Source: Desarmillaria ectypa
Lineage: Eukaryota > Basidiomycota > Agaricomycetes > Agaricales > Physalacriaceae
Length of the DNA: 64,000 bases
Assembly: GCA_030407005.1 (NCBI GenBank)
Contig: JAUDYN010000004.1
Location: forward strand, 4,063,148 to 4,127,147
Reading direction: 5' to 3'
Shown piece by piece: positions 23,317 through 35,840 of the stretch (positions are counted from its first letter, which is position 1; the number at the start of each line of letters is the position of its first letter). Both the position numbers and the translations under genes were made by a program. A model generated the notes under the pieces. That model had not been told where the DNA came from, ran no database searches, and saw nothing but the letters and a program-made list of their open reading frames with translations.

Positions 23317-24687
23317 ATGGCGCGCCTCGCCCGATCGTACGCCTCGAACAACTTACTCCCAAAGCCAGAGATCTACGACCGCCCAAGCACTCCAGAACCC
23401 TTTCTGCCTACGCTCAGACGAACGGACTCTACAGAAACTCTCCGCGCCACCCCTGCCACTCACAATCGAGGACGTTCATACCAGCACCATTCGCGAAGCC
23501 GTGTAACATTAAACGGTCATAAAGATGAAGGGACCCTGTATAAATTCCCAAAGAAGGGGACCTCGTCCACAGACACTGTTCGTGCTCGAAAAACACCGGA
23601 GAAGGAGCTTGATACCAAAGCCAAACGCGCTCTTGACGGCGGAGATGACGTCGTCGTCTATCCTTGTGTCGACGACGATATTCCTATTATCCCTGACGAA
23701 GATGGTCTTGCGGTCCCCATTCCCCCACCCAGGACCTTCTTCGCGCCCGAACCACAACTACCGACCCACTTTTTCGGCCAGAAGCTACCATTTTCTTGTC
23801 GTGACGATCTTTGCTCTGTGACGAGTAAGCGGCTTGTTCCCCAACGTTTCAACCTTCCCCAGAAGCTTCGTGTGCACGACGTTTGCGCGGACTCTGACGA
23901 ACCCAATTGCGAAGATAACGGTTCCCGCCGTTCCAAGACCGCTGATATCCGTCCAACGGTCTGGGACATGAACGTCTCTCTGACATTCTACGAGAAGAGC
24001 GGGCAGTTCTTTGATATTTGGGATATGGATGACAGGTTCGCTGGGTGTTTTCTTCCTTGTGTGTGTTCTTCTTCCTGTTCTTATGCGCGCTTCCTGTCTA
24101 GTCAAGTGGTCGCGATTCCAGCGCGAATGCACTTCATTCTCAAAGATCCGGAACGGTGGGAGGGTGTCCCGATGGGGAATACCCCAGACATTCGATACAT
24201 CGACCTTCGATGCCAGTCGTTCCACTACGAACCGGCTTTGTCCTCAAAGACTACGCCGGATCTTGAACCCCGCTACATGCAGTCAGACTTCTACGTCGAT
24301 TACCCAGGGCCGATCGGGTGGGGCAAGTCCGATGGCTCGCTGGGCATCTGCGCGTTTCCCGTGTGGAGGAAGACTGCTGAGGTGAATTGGTTTATGAAAA
24401 AACGGCGTTGCAAAGTCAAGTGTTTATCTTCGCGGGAGAATTACGAGTTTGAGTTCTCGGATGGGGAGGAAGAGGACTGGGATGATGCGGAGGAGCTGAT
24501 GCGCGATGGGTGGTACCTCAAATTCATGATACCTGTACCCGTCTCGCTGTTTAGGGTCAAGCAGACGAGGACTTTCAGGGTGGAAGCTTCTGCTTGGATT
24601 GGGGGAGAGAAAGGCGGGGGAGTGTTAATGGCTGATGCTGACTTTATGGTGTCGCATTTACGGCTTAAGGAGATATCAAAGAGATAA
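23317..24687 (+). CDS. Unrecognised basidiomycete protein, one probable in-frame intron
   Basis: The frame is open for 456 codons. A 66-nt segment at 24036-24101 begins GTTCGC, is pyrimidine-rich and ends CTAG. Removing it keeps the frame and deletes an odd Cys/Ser/Phe-rich insert, giving WDMDDSQVVAIPARMHF and a 434-residue product. The N-terminal 130 residues are basic, Ser/Thr/Pro-rich and probably disordered. A Pro-rich stretch follows. The C-terminal half is globular with many aromatic residues and an acidic patch (FSDGEEEDWDDAEEL). There is no signal peptide or clear membrane span. I recognise no domain and assign no function. The start at 23317 is the first ATG in frame. Codon use and CpG look normal, so it is probably a functional gene. 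Confidence 0.7.
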   Translation: MARLARSYASNNLLPKPEIYDRPSTPEPFLPTLRRTDSTETLRATPATHNRGRSYQHHSRSRVTLNGHKDEGTLYKFPKKGTSSTDTVRARKTPEKELDTKAKRALDGGDDVVVYPCVDDDIPIIPDEDGLAVPIPPPRTFFAPEPQLPTHFFGQKLPFSCRDDLCSVTSKRLVPQRFNLPQKLRVHDVCADSDEPNCEDNGSRRSKTADIRPTVWDMNVSLTFYEKSGQFFDIWDMDDRFAGCFLPCVCSSSCSYARFLSSQVVAIPARMHFILKDPERWEGVPMGNTPDIRYIDLRCQSFHYEPALSSKTTPDLEPRYMQSDFYVDYPGPIGWGKSDGSLGICAFPVWRKTAEVNWFMKKRRCKVKCLSSRENYEFEFSDGEEEDWDDAEELMRDGWYLKFMIPVPVSLFRVKQTRTFRVEASAWIGGEKGGGVLMADADFMVSHLRLKEISKR

Positions 24688-25194
24688 CTTTTAGATATCT
24701 ACAGCACGGATAACTTACTTTTTGTAACGATACACCTATTGACTAATAGAAATGTAGTACCTACCTAAGGACTTGTCCGGAGCCGGCAATGCGACCTGCT
24801 ACGGAGATCAGGACTATTAGTTTCCCGCGAATCTGCGCTGTCTGCTTATGCTCATGCAAATTCCCAAGAGATCAGACCCCATTTTCCGAGGCTTCTCGGC
24901 TTGGCAGATTAACTCATCGACACTGGAACTTGTGCTCCGAGAATCATTCCGTAGAAATCGCCCATGGGATATACGGCCATTGATTTTCCGCAATCACCGA
25001 GGTATGCACGCGTCCTGACCATTTTACTAAGCCAGCCGAGGGTGATGCACTAAAGCTGACGCGAGGCTCACTGTTAACTCTTCCCGGCGAACCGTATGTC
25101 GTTTCCAGACGTATGCATGGATCCTACCCCGGACGTTAGCCCTGCTTCCTCAACTAGGGAACGACAATCGAAGCGAACGTGTTGTAGATTGGTC
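24688..25194. other. Intergenic stretch, nothing recognised
   Basis: Contains the 3' flank of the gene ending at 24687 and short frames only, up to the F-box gene fragment. Confidence 0.4.
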
Positions 25195-25500
25195 GTCCTG
25201 GTCAACCGGACGGGCGCGTCGCTGAATACGGGGAAGAGCGAGAGATAAATGTCTGAGGCATCGAGTTGATGATATGAAGATGCCGTTTGAGAATCTTGTC
25301 TGGGTCATTCTGCACAGGTGAAGAAGAATTATTGGAATGGAAAAGAAGATTGCGCAGGCGCAAAAGTTAGGCTAGCGTAGATGTCGGTGTGGGTTTGCAC
25401 CTCTGCTCTTCTTGTTTCTAGCTGAGTGACGAGGGACGATGTCGTGTAAATTCGCGGTCATAATCGGAGACATCAAAGCGCGACTTTGTCCTGCCACCTA
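25195..25500 (-). pseudogene. Partial duplicate of the neighbouring F-box gene with internal deletion
   Basis: Two pieces of the F-box gene at 25906-27701 are joined here. The left piece (about 25195-25268, containing CTGAATACGGGGAAGAGCGA) matches about 26625-26698. The right piece (about 25272-25500, containing TTGAGAATCTTGTC and GGAAAAGAAGATT) matches about 27260-27470. The intervening 550 bp or so of the parent are missing. Point differences are numerous, and the frame is broken. It lies in the same orientation about 400 bp beyond the parent's stop codon, so it is a tandem duplicate that decayed. Confidence 0.75.
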
Positions 25501-25905
25501 AACAAGCCGATGAAAATAGATCACCGTAACACAACCTACCGCATCGTCAATAATCGAGAACGACACGCAGTATTTCAGCAGAAAAATACATCTGATCAGA
25601 GCTGAGAACGGCTGGGGCCCTCTCTATCTTGCGATGGGATGGAGGGTTGGGTACTCAACCAAGCACAAACAAACAACGCGTGACGTCAGTGGCTCGCCTG
25701 GTGTTGTGGCGGATACGAAATGGATAGAGTTGATGGTATTTGTAAAGGAATTAGGTCGAATCATGGGAGTGTGGGAGACAGAATGAATGAGCGAGGTAGA
25801 CAAGTAGCAACGAGCTAGTCAAACAACTAGTATCCAGTAGTGATGTAACCGAAAGTGCTGTTACTGGAAGGCTGCATAGAGTGAAGAAATCAAGATAATC
25901 AAAGA

Positions 25906-27701
25906 CTACCATAGATGTACAACCATCCCGCGAGCTCTTAGGTCTTCCATCCATTCCCACATGACACTGTCCTCCTCTACGTCTCCTTGTGTCCCGATGA
26001 CAAGAGACTCCAGAACGCTGACAACAACAGTATTATCGCTGTCGCATTCACTCGAACAAGTGCTCGTCTCGTCGTAAGCATCACTCATGCTGATGTCTTC
26101 ACCCCCGACTTTGAAATTCCCTCCAAACACCTTGCGCTCCTCTATCCTACTCTGTACCATAGGCATGAGTGAGCCTCTATCTGGCTCAGCGGTCCAGACA
26201 AGCTCCAGCTTCTTCAGATAGGGAAGAGTCAAGGTACTTGGATTGTCGTGATCCATGACAATGATCCACCATAACAGCATGGAGACAATATTACAATGCC
26301 TACACTCGGAACCGCGAGGCTCAACGATGCGGAGCTCCGTAATCGAAGGAACCCCTTCCAAAAAGTCCCGTAGCTCATTGTCTTCGTTCTGGAGCTTCTC
26401 AATGTGCGACTGGCGGTGGTCTCCGGGACAGTGTGTCATGTCCAGGCTGAACGCGCGAAGCCTGCATTCGGAGCGCTCGACGAGGGAGAGAAGCGAACGA
26501 AACAAGGAGCTATCAAACGTATAGCCTTTGCCGAAGACGATGCTGAGACGATCCAGGTTGGGCGTGGTGACTGTCTGTACGAACGTCTCGAAATCGGGAG
26601 AGGGCATGGAGGGTCAGTGCTCGGAGGTTGGTCAACTGGACGGGTGCACCGCTGAATACGGGGAAGAGCGAGAGATGGAGGTCCGGTGCATCGAGCTGGT
26701 ATGCCTCGAGACGAACAACGGCCGGGTGATTCGCCTGGCCTCTCAGGTCCATGCGTCGTACGCAGGAGGGAAATAACAAGGCACTCAGCGCCGCATCGAC
26801 GTTGACGTAGCGAAGCAGAGGGGCGAATTTGAGATACTCGATGGGATGGTTGCTTTGGATGTTCCCGATACGAAGCACCAGACTCTCCAGGATGTCAAAG
26901 TGGCAGGAGAAGAAGCGCCAGAGCTGCTGGTGATCAACGATGATGATTGCGTCCCTCCATCGGTTGGCGTGAGCAAGGACTGCATTGAGGACGTGTTGAT
27001 ACGCGCAGAAGATGAGCCAGTCCAAGTGAATCCTGACGGATAATGGGGTGTCCATTCCGGTGCGCGCCAGGTACGTGTGTAAGAGTTCTAGATTAGAATC
27101 CGGGTGTAGGTCTTGGCTAACGTCTAGGTATGACCACATCTCGGGGATATTCAACGATAGCTTGCGCCAGTGAGAGCAGACGTGTGATATCGCCAACGGG
27201 GTGAGCCATTGAAGGTGAGAGTTGGGATCGTCGTCGTCGCGATAGCAGGCGAAAGTGAATATGCGCTTGAGAATCTTGTCCGGGTCATGTTGTGCAGATA
27301 AAGAAAGGATCGACTGGAAAAGAAGATTACGCAGGCGACGAATAGGTGCCGAAGCTAGGCTAGTGTAGCTGTCGACGTGAGTCTGCACCTCTGCTCTTCC
27401 TGATTCGAGTTGGGTGATGATGCCGTGCAGTCGCGTTAATTCGCGGTCGTAATCGGTGATCACGTCTTCAAGGCGCGATGTCTCGTGGAAGATCGCTTCG
27501 CGTTGCCTGTTTGATGGGGTGTAAAAATCGCGACACTGTTCTGCGAAAGAAGCGGGCGGGCGAGTATCGGATGAGTAGAAGCCGTGGTGGCATTGATCGC
27601 AAAGGGTAATAGGCTCATGGGCGGTCCTACTACTACTAAGGTGAGTAAAAGAGCCTATCGAGTCGGTCGAGGTGGATGTACCGTGATGATTTCTCGGTCA
27701 T
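25906..27701 (-). CDS. F-box-like protein, one frameshift
   Basis: Probable substrate adaptor of an SCF ubiquitin ligase or a relative, of the large Agaricomycete F-box-like family. Exon 1 is 27701-27682 (MTEKSS). A 46-nt intron occupies 27636-27681, and exon 2 starts at 27635. The product begins with a CDQC segment (ITLCDQCHHGFYSSDTRPP), then a coiled coil (TDYDRELTRLHGIITQLES), then the F-box-like helix region (APIRRL..LLFQSILSL) and a VCSHWRKL segment. A leucine-rich C-terminal half follows. Near 26595-26615 the frame changes: LRALTLHAL is in one frame and PSPDFETFVQTVTTPNLDRL in the next. No intron explains this, so it is a one-base indel or sequence error. The second frame continues open to a TAG at 25906-25908. 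A decayed partial duplicate lies at 25195-25500. Confidence 0.75.
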
Positions 27702-30700
27702 GGTTCAACAAGGTTTTGATTAGGATGCAAAAAAAGATAGAGATAGAAATGGGAAGAGGTGGGCAAGGTATTGTAAAGGCCTTTATATGAATATGAAAAC
27801 AAAAGTAACGAAAGCGCCGCACTTGCCTTTCTACCATCCCCATGCCGAGTATTCGCCTCAAGAGATTCCTTGTCCTGTACCCTTGGAAACGATGACCATA
27901 TCGCCCAATTGAGAAGAAAGCGCAGTAGAGAAGTGCACTGTACACCACAAAGGCTGGTGCGCTTTAAATTGAACAAATACCGAATCCCTACTTGTGACTG
28001 CTGTAAACGAGACATAATATTGTGAGCTTGACAAGTGACGTATCTTTTGTGCCAGTTTGAAAGTTATGTGGCGCGTCTTTGGCTGACCTAAACTTCGACA
28101 AACAATGCGGGTCGTAGTTCTTCCTTCTCTCCATTGTGGTTCTCTCTTGCCGCTATACCAATGAATCCTGCTACAGAACAGAACCAGGGTACTCAGATGG
28201 CTTGATGGCATCCCCTCTCCATGCATTTTCCTTCGTCCATGGAACATCAGCCGGCGCTATAATGATCCTGTATCGTAGCGTGATCTTACCGAAAGGGTCG
28301 CAACTCTAACCGGCGGGGAACGTGGGGCTATCCACCGGAAAAAAAACCACCGTGATTTGTTTGTTCATACTGAGCCGGCGTCTCCACTGAGTCGCTCTCT
28401 TTAGTTCTTTGATATCAGGATGTCGGAGCTCTGGAAATACCAATATCCCCCTCCCCCCTCCTCTCCTCATGGACGCCGGCTGTCAATATCTCGAACCGTC
28501 GTAGCTTAAGACCCCAGGTTGCGATGTGCACTCTTCGTTATCTCCACCGAAGTCTTTGTGAAAAGTTCTGACGGATATTACACGATTTTCACTGAGCGAG
28601 CGAGCGGCGGCATTATTGGACAGATTCTGCTCTCTGGAAGCGACATCAATCGTTACGCGGCTACGACGCGATCTGGTGTTAATGAAAGTGTTCAAAAGGC
28701 GTAAACGAGAGATCTTATCTGTGATACGCGTGAGTGGCTGAGGATTGTGGTGTATCATCTAGGCCTCATAGTGTGGGATACAAGTCATTCGCATCAAGGG
28801 CCAGGTGACGGAAGTGTTATCACCCCGGACAATGCACTCAATCTACTACTACTAGTACTCCGGGTTGAAAACTGACCATTTTCATGAAGGCGCCCACAAA
28901 GATTTGAGCCTACCCCGGCTACTGTGTTATACCGACGGATACCTGGACCCTTGACATTGGCAGAACCTTGACTGAAGGATGCAAGTCACGTCCAATTTAC
29001 TCAAGGCATTCATATTGTTTCCATTCTCTGTGTGTTTCTCGTTATATAGGGTCATTAATGCGCACCAGAGAATTCACCGCTGGGAGATGAAAAGAAGCAG
29101 AGGTTACGGGATCATGAGCATCTATGTACGTTTTCCCCGTGATAGTTCGCAGCATCTGATTTGGATGATATCAAAGCACAGCAGCAAGGACTGATTTTTG
29201 ACTTAGGCCTCTTTTCGTTCGTGAAACATCATGCATCAAGACCCAAGTACGGACGGTTCATCCCCGTCGTCTTCAACGTTTTTTTTTCTCCTTGGTGAAA
29301 CTTTCGGAACGTCGGTCCCGAGTCCTGTGAACTTGTACTAGCAACCGCGGGTCTCAGGGCGTTATTCTTTGCTAGATGCGCCTATCTGGGTGATCAGGGT
29401 TCCAGGGACTGATGTCGATAAATCCTCGTCGGTCATAGGGCAGGGGCAGGGAAATCAAGGAGTTTGTTGCAACTTGTCGTTAGGCAGCGTACCTCTTCCA
29501 TCCCGTCCTTCTCGGGGACGTTCGAGGTGAACTTGTTTCGTCACTTTGTTTTGTTTCGACGCACTCACGTCTCTCCAGCGAATGCCGTTTTATCCATGAT
29601 TGCGTTGCCTGCGTACAGGGCAATTCAGTGAAAACGTCCGTTCTGTTCGCTCACAATGCATTCAGTCTGAATGGCTGCCCATTATGGGTAGGTGAAACGT
29701 TTGTTGTCAGGATGTTCGGACCGGTGATTGACTTGGACGTATGTACTATGTAGGAACCATTGCAGCTCTAAGTCCATTCCATGCCAGTCGTATGGGCCCC
29801 GGAACGTCAAACGTGCGATTCTTCTCATGTCCATATCGCCTCGCGAACAATGGCCAACGCCTTTCCCCCCCTCCTTGCTGGCCTCCCTTTAAAACTCGGA
29901 TATTAGCTCGTTGCAGCCTTCACCTTCGTAGCCTAGGTCATGAAAATCAAAATTAAAAGCCTCCGTTTTCCCTTGAGCTATCTCCTTCAAGGCAAGGATG
30001 CGATAGTCATTTGATGGTGCCCGTGCCTGAACGAGCCTACGGTTATCAGTCGTTGGGAGGAGGGTCGAGTTTACATCAGAGCTGTGACATCATTGAAATT
30101 TCAGGTTTCTCCCAACGCAGAGAGGCGGGTCCAAGAGGGCGCCATCAGAGTTTGGCTTTTCAAATACTCTGGATAACCGAGTTGAACTGAGAAGTGGCGT
30201 CGGCCAGCCGCGGAGCAGCCTGCGATACCAAGAAAAGAAAAGAAAAATGTCCGTTTTTAATTTCCTTCTATATATTCTGACAAGTCATAATTAAAACGTG
30301 CACACATTTTTAAAACTGCGCTATTAATACCGCAACAACGCAGTGTTACTGAGAAAACGACTGAGGCGCATCAGTACCCCGGGTTCGACAAGTCGTATTG
30401 AAGAGGGATTCGTGTTCCTGTCCGTCTTGCCTATTACTGGAGAGAGCGCAGACTACATGGGGCGCACGAAGGCGAAGCTACCGTTCACCATTGTGAATAT
30501 CGCATAATTTGATGGAACTAGCACTCGCCGGGGTCGTACTCCAATATTCGAGGACGCGTAAATCTAAAAGTTGCATACCGTGGCCAACGGAACCGTCGAA
30601 TTTCCAAAAATACTTTGCTACTGTCCTCTTCTGCCGCGAAAGACAAGGTTACTTTGTGCTACGCCACTCGAAGCTTTGAAAAAAAAAAAAGAAAGAAAAA

Positions 30701-31707
30701 AAAAACGTTACGGTTGCTCTCGAACCTTCTGGATTCATATGTTGCAGACAGACACCAGTTACCAACTAATTGACAATGTCAGTGCAGCTTGGGTTGATCA
30801 GGGTCTGATGTCGTGCGTAATAAGTTTTCATTCGAACAATGATAGACGACCGTAAGAAACGCAACCATCCCGTCGGATCCCGTTTTGGAACATACAAGTG
30901 CAAAGATGGAATATTCCGAAATTTCGGGAAGCTCCATTGGGGCTCTTGACAGAAGACTCGGAGGGTTCCGTACGAACACAAAACACCCGTGAGTCCACGC
31001 AAGTACCAGCATGAGGAGAAGGAAAGAAGGGGGAGAGGGAGAGCAAGCAGTCGAAAAGGCTACCTGAGAATCGAGATCTGATCGTGATAGGATTTTGGCA
31101 GATGGGAAAAAAAAATACACAACACACAACACGTTACACAAAAATTGAAAATCCGTCCGCCACCGAAAAAGGTTTAGCGAGGAATTGTCTTTGAGGGAAA
31201 TAAACATTTCGGTTTGGTTATGGAGTGTCGTAAAAATATATGGGAGGATGAGAGAAGGAAGGAAGGTGGGTGGTTGGATGGGTGGTGGTGTCGTTGACGG
31301 GGTATTGTGAATTACGTTTGGCTGGAGATGATAAAGAGAAAGAAGGAGGGAAGAAAAGAAAACGTGGGTGAAGAGATGAACGGATGGTGAATTGCTGCGA
31401 TTCGATGTCAGTGGGGGAGGGCTGTTTGTCGGCAATGAACGAGGGAAACAAATGAAGCAAACACGTGAAACTACGGGTAACTTGGTCGCGAGGGGCAATC
31501 CAGTCCAGAAGCGAACCAGTTCGGTTCAACGGAATGATTTTTTATTGAATTGGGAACCCAAATGCAAATTTCGAACGAAGATTTGTTACGTACAGAACAC
31601 GGAGAGAAACATAAACATAAACATAAACGGTCGCGCCTTTTTGAGGCTGCAATCTCGATTTCCTTTCTCTTTCTGTTCTGGGTTCCTATATTATATATTA
31701 CACACCA
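27702..31707. other. 4-kb stretch without a recognised gene
   Basis: Upstream flank of the F-box gene on one side and of the zinc-finger gene on the other. Open frames are short, and their translations are low-complexity or antisense to pyrimidine/purine-rich tracts (notably 30700-31500). No family motif, tRNA or element ends were recognised. A long upstream region is usual for regulatory genes such as the one at 31708. Confidence 0.4.
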
Positions 31708-32694
31708 ATGCCCCGAGCAGAACCCACCAAGACACTTGCTGGAATGTCTTCGATGACTGGAACGACTGCGCAGGGAACGACCGCTGGCGCCAAGAAGAAG
31801 CACGTATGCGGGACTTGCGACCGAGCGTTTACGACGAGCGGCCATCTCGCACGGCACTCGCGTGTCCACACTGGAGAGCGGAACCACAAGTGTCCATTCC
31901 CAGGCTGTGAGACGAGGTGTTCGAGGCAGGACAACCTCCAACAGCAGTGAGTCCATTAGTTAATCTGACCCTGATGCACCGCCGCTGACGGACCCACTAC
32001 TAGCTATCGTATCCATCTCTCACCAGGCTCACGGCGTAACTCATCTCGCTCCGTCATCTCACGCGTCATGAACAGCCCCACGACCGGCTCCAAACGCGGC
32101 GTCTCCCCGCCTCCCCCTGCCCTCGAGCCCGCCAGACTCTACGGCCACCACTCGCAGTCCCCGCCCAACTCCCCACCCCCACTCACGCAGGCTACGCTCC
32201 CTGCCACTGCTCTCCGCTCCTCTGAACCTGGCTCCCCCGACTCACCCTACTCCCATCTCTCCATGCCGCCTACGCCGACGTCCACCACGAACTATTCGTC
32301 ATACCGTAATGGCACGTCGACTTATCAGGAGCAGCCGGGCTCTGGGTACACTTACGTCCACACTACGCCTTCCCCACCGACGCAGTACTATGAGGTGGCT
32401 TCGTCGGCGTCCTCGCGGCACTCTATATCACACATATCACCTCCCTCGCCAGAGAGTAACAGTTCGGGTCCGCCGACACCTGCGTCGTACCCTGCGGTGT
32501 ACGACCAGGCAGAGTACCGCTATGAGAGCCCGCCCCCGGTCTTGGCTCCCATACAGGGTGGCAGGAGAGACTCGCTTGGGGTAGCTGAGAGGCATTATAT
32601 CCATCAGCCCCAGCCGTATTACCAGCAGGAGGTTAGCCTGGGGCATGGTGCGTGGAAGGGCGGCTTGAAGGGCGGGTTGGTCCAACAGACATGA
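31708..32694 (+). CDS. C2H2 zinc-finger transcription factor, NRG1-like
   Basis: DNA-binding regulator acting in the nucleus. Exon 1 is 31708-31946, a 57-nt GTGAGT..CTAG intron is 31947-32003, and exon 2 is 32004-32694. Together they encode 309 residues. Two adjacent C2H2 fingers occupy about residues 31-85. Finger 1 is HVCGTCDRAFTTSGHLARH. Finger 2 has CPFPGCETRCSRQDNLQQ and is completed across the intron by HYRIH. The recognition residues TTSGHLAR and SRQDN and the CPFPGC signature resemble yeast Nrg1/Nrg2-type repressors. The rest of the protein is Pro/Ser/Tyr-rich and probably disordered, typical of an activation or repression region. The N-terminal 30 residues are Thr/Ala-rich. It has no close neighbour and a long upstream region. 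Its targets cannot be read from this sequence. Confidence 0.88.
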
Positions 32695-32724
32695 CTATAG
32701 AGTGGTTGGAGTAACTTATTGCTT

Positions 32725-32751
32725 TTCCCTCCCTCCCTCCCTCCCTCCCCC
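32725..32751. repeat. CCCT microsatellite
   Basis: A short pyrimidine run of CCCT units lies about 30 bp after the zinc-finger stop codon, probably in the 3' untranslated region. It is a simple repeat with no further inference. Confidence 0.7.
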
Positions 32752-35700
32752 TTTCTTGCGTTGCTGCAGTTATTACATGTATCAACACCGTCGACATGCT
32801 GAGCTTTCTATTATATCTTCTTCCTCTATCTACTACTTACGGGTCCTATCTATATAGTTGTGTAAATTGTACTGTGTGGTATATAGTAACGGTTCGAATA
32901 CCGATTTTGTATATTTCTCCGTTTCTTGAAACTTGTCGTTCTTGATTGCACGTCAAGTGTGCACACAAGCTTATGACATCCATACCCGCCCAACCGCCCA
33001 CGGTAATAATCGTGCCTGGGTCATTCCAAAACGGTATCATTTAAATTACAACCCAACGCCACCCATGTCGTTGCCCCCTAAGATTACTCTCTAATCTTTT
33101 TTTTTTTTTTGCAATTTCAATCCCTTCTTCTCTACCTCATGCATCATGTCTTGTTCTAATTGGCTTTCGGATTACCCGCGAATGGCCCCTTCCGCTTCTT
33201 TGTGGCAGATTCATCAATTATGGGTTTAACCCATGATGCGACGGCGAGGTTCTAGGTCGTGGTGACATCTGTTAGCACGAATCTGCGACGAAATGATGCC
33301 GTTTCCTTGCTGGCATCATAACTTGGAACTTGTCAGGAACCATACACTTGGTCTTTCTTGTATATATGCGTGTATCCGCGACATATGTGTCTATCGATGC
33401 ACACCATCTACATGCCTTTCCACTGCTCCATTCTTCTCGCGGTTTATTCTGATGAGCGCATTAACCCCTGTGTATTAGCCGGCTCGTCATATGCAACCAG
33501 GATTCATTCATATTCATGCCTGCTAATCAGGGCATTATACGGACGCCGACCGACTGCTGCGGTCACGATAACCGACGGGTTATCCGGGGACCTAGGGCCT
33601 ACATAGCCCGCCATTCATTGTCGGGGTTACCGTTCTTACTCGGACGCCGCGGTCACCTCGAGCATCACACAAAGGTGAGACTCAGTCTGGATCCCATATC
33701 ATATCAATGTCAGGCGCACTTATCCCCCGCCTAGCCATTTCCCACGCGCCCCTCGGCGGTACATATATAAAAGGCTCTCACGACATATTTTCCAGCGTGT
33801 GCCACAAATGTTCTGAGAAATGCGGGTCTGATAACGGTTAAATCAACCCGACACATCCATGATACCATATGCTATGTCGCACCATCGGATGATTTGCATG
33901 GTTCCTGGGTTCATTAAAACTCGTCGGGTCGGTGGGTGAGTGAGTGAATGCATTCGAGACAACCTCCCGGAGACGTAATAAGTGAAGGATTGGGAAGAGA
34001 GGACCAACACTGCGATATCTTCTCACGTCGTTTCACACTTCTAGCTTCGAATCGCATGGACGGAACGTTAAAAATGAAAGAAGCTCGCTGGCTGACTGAG
34101 ATGCACCGGTTGGTTCTTTCTTCGAAATGACTACATGTGTTTTGATTCACGGCATCATGAGCTAGCTGGTAAGTCAAAAATTATTATTCAAGAGTGATTG
34201 TGGAGCTCTCACGCAGCCGAGAGCATGGAGCGTTGGCGGTGAAACCTATCTTGCGGGTCCGCCTCTTTTTGATCTGAGAGCGTCTTATAATATATGGAAG
34301 CCTTCCCCGCAATATAATCTCTCGCGTACACTATCCAATGATCCGCTCGCGTGATGGGCCCGACCCCTCGCTTCAGAGTGGGACGAAGGTAAAAATACTG
34401 GGCATACGAAGGGGGGAGCCACGGTGCTTGTGGACATGCCCAGGAGGAAGAATAGACGAAATAGAAAGCGCGTCCCGATATCAACAGGCTGTGCCCATCG
34501 AAGGAAGCTAGTATATTGATTGCATGGCCTAGAACAAATCAATAATCAGCGGCTGGCCAAGATACGAAATATCAGATTCCCCCATACCTCTGTTGAAAAT
34601 TAGCCGTATAACGAGGAATGTAACGAGGAAAAGAGGAGGTGAGCCACTTGATCCCCTTTGAACGAGGTCGACGTTCAGAGTCAACGAGGCAGCGGTCCGA
34701 TTTCCGCTTAGATTTGGCTCTATTACATTCCCAAGCCAAAGGCGGCTGCTTCTTCCGCGAGCTCCGCTCCCGAGTCACTTCTAACATAAATCTCGACCCA
34801 TCTGCCTCCTCGATTCAGCTCATATACCCGTGATCTCGATATCCACAGCGTCCCGAATCTGTCGGAATCGACTCGGTATCAAATGGTAGGATGAAAGTTT
34901 CTCTTTGAGGATTTTTTGGTCGCCTAGTTAAATGATCACCCCACCCAGTTGGCCTTTCACAATTTGCATGTTATAGATCCCTGTTAGCTTCCAAGATTCT
35001 TCGGATGCGCAGTACAAAAGTGCCTGTTAATGGGGACCTTCTAACGCCCACCCATATTGGGGTATCTGAGCTCAAATTCCAGTGGCGGCACCACGACGCA
35101 TCTACACGTGTTTGATCCTCTCCTCTCTCGCCTGCGTTTTTTTCCCCTTCTTCTCTCCACTCACGTGCCCACGTTTACTATAAAGCTTCCATATTCCACA
35201 CATACATAAATCGGACCCTGTTTCGCGTCATAAATTCCGGGCCCTGATTGCTTCTCCGAACCTGAACCCTGTGACGCTGGGCTTACGCGAGAAGGTGGTA
35301 TTACTGTGTCGAGAGATCCGACGTCGATTCGCAAATGCTGCCGGTGCTTCGGATGGGGTGCTGTTTTTTTTTTTGGCCCTCTCTGATGAAGGAGGGCTTC
35401 TCTCCGGGTCGGAGTCGCGAAATAGGCGACGTCGATGTCGGTCTCCAGAGTGTCCTGTTGGAAAGCCCAAGTGTTCGACACCGGGGTGTACATTCGTACG
35501 GTTTTCTACATGTTTGTATGTTTGTATGTTCTTCAAGTTTTTGGGGGGAACAGAGATCAAAGATACTCAATTGGAACGTGCTGACCCGGCGTTTATCTTG
35601 ACTATCCGCGCTTCTTCTCTGCGTGATTTCTGAAAAAAAAAAAAAGGAAACCAGTCTCTTTGATTGCAAGGCATGCTGGATGTCGAAGCTGTCTTCTAAA

Positions 35701-35840
35701 AAAATTCTGGTTAATTAGCAAGGATGTGGGTCCTGGTACTCAGTGGACTTGATCACTGGGCACGTCCCTCCGAGCTCGTGACCCCAATTTGCATTCGGCT
35801 CCATAGCGGCATCATTAATCATCCCTTTCGTCTTGCAATC
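32752..35840. other. 3-kb stretch without a recognised gene
   Basis: Short frames only. A promoter-like TATATAAAAGG lies at 33764-33774, but the ATG codons after it open frames of only a few codons. Overlapping frames on both strands at 35160-35670 are Arg/Ser-rich and not convincing. The end of the stretch is the 5' flank of the F-box/LRR gene. Confidence 0.4.
33764..33774 (+). promoter_or_regulatory. TATA-like box, no gene assigned
   Basis: TATATAAAAGG is an excellent TATA match in a GC-rich setting. No protein frame begins at the expected distance, so it could serve a non-coding transcript or be chance. Confidence 0.25.

Noticed and set aside
30779..31498. A 239-codon minus-strand open frame
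   Set aside because: It is Ser/Pro/Leu-rich low-complexity translation of a purine-rich tract upstream of the zinc-finger gene, with several equally open overlapping frames. No motif supports it.
32885..32905. A tRNA B-box-like GGTTCGAATACC
   Set aside because: No A box, acceptor stem or anticodon arm can be built around it.
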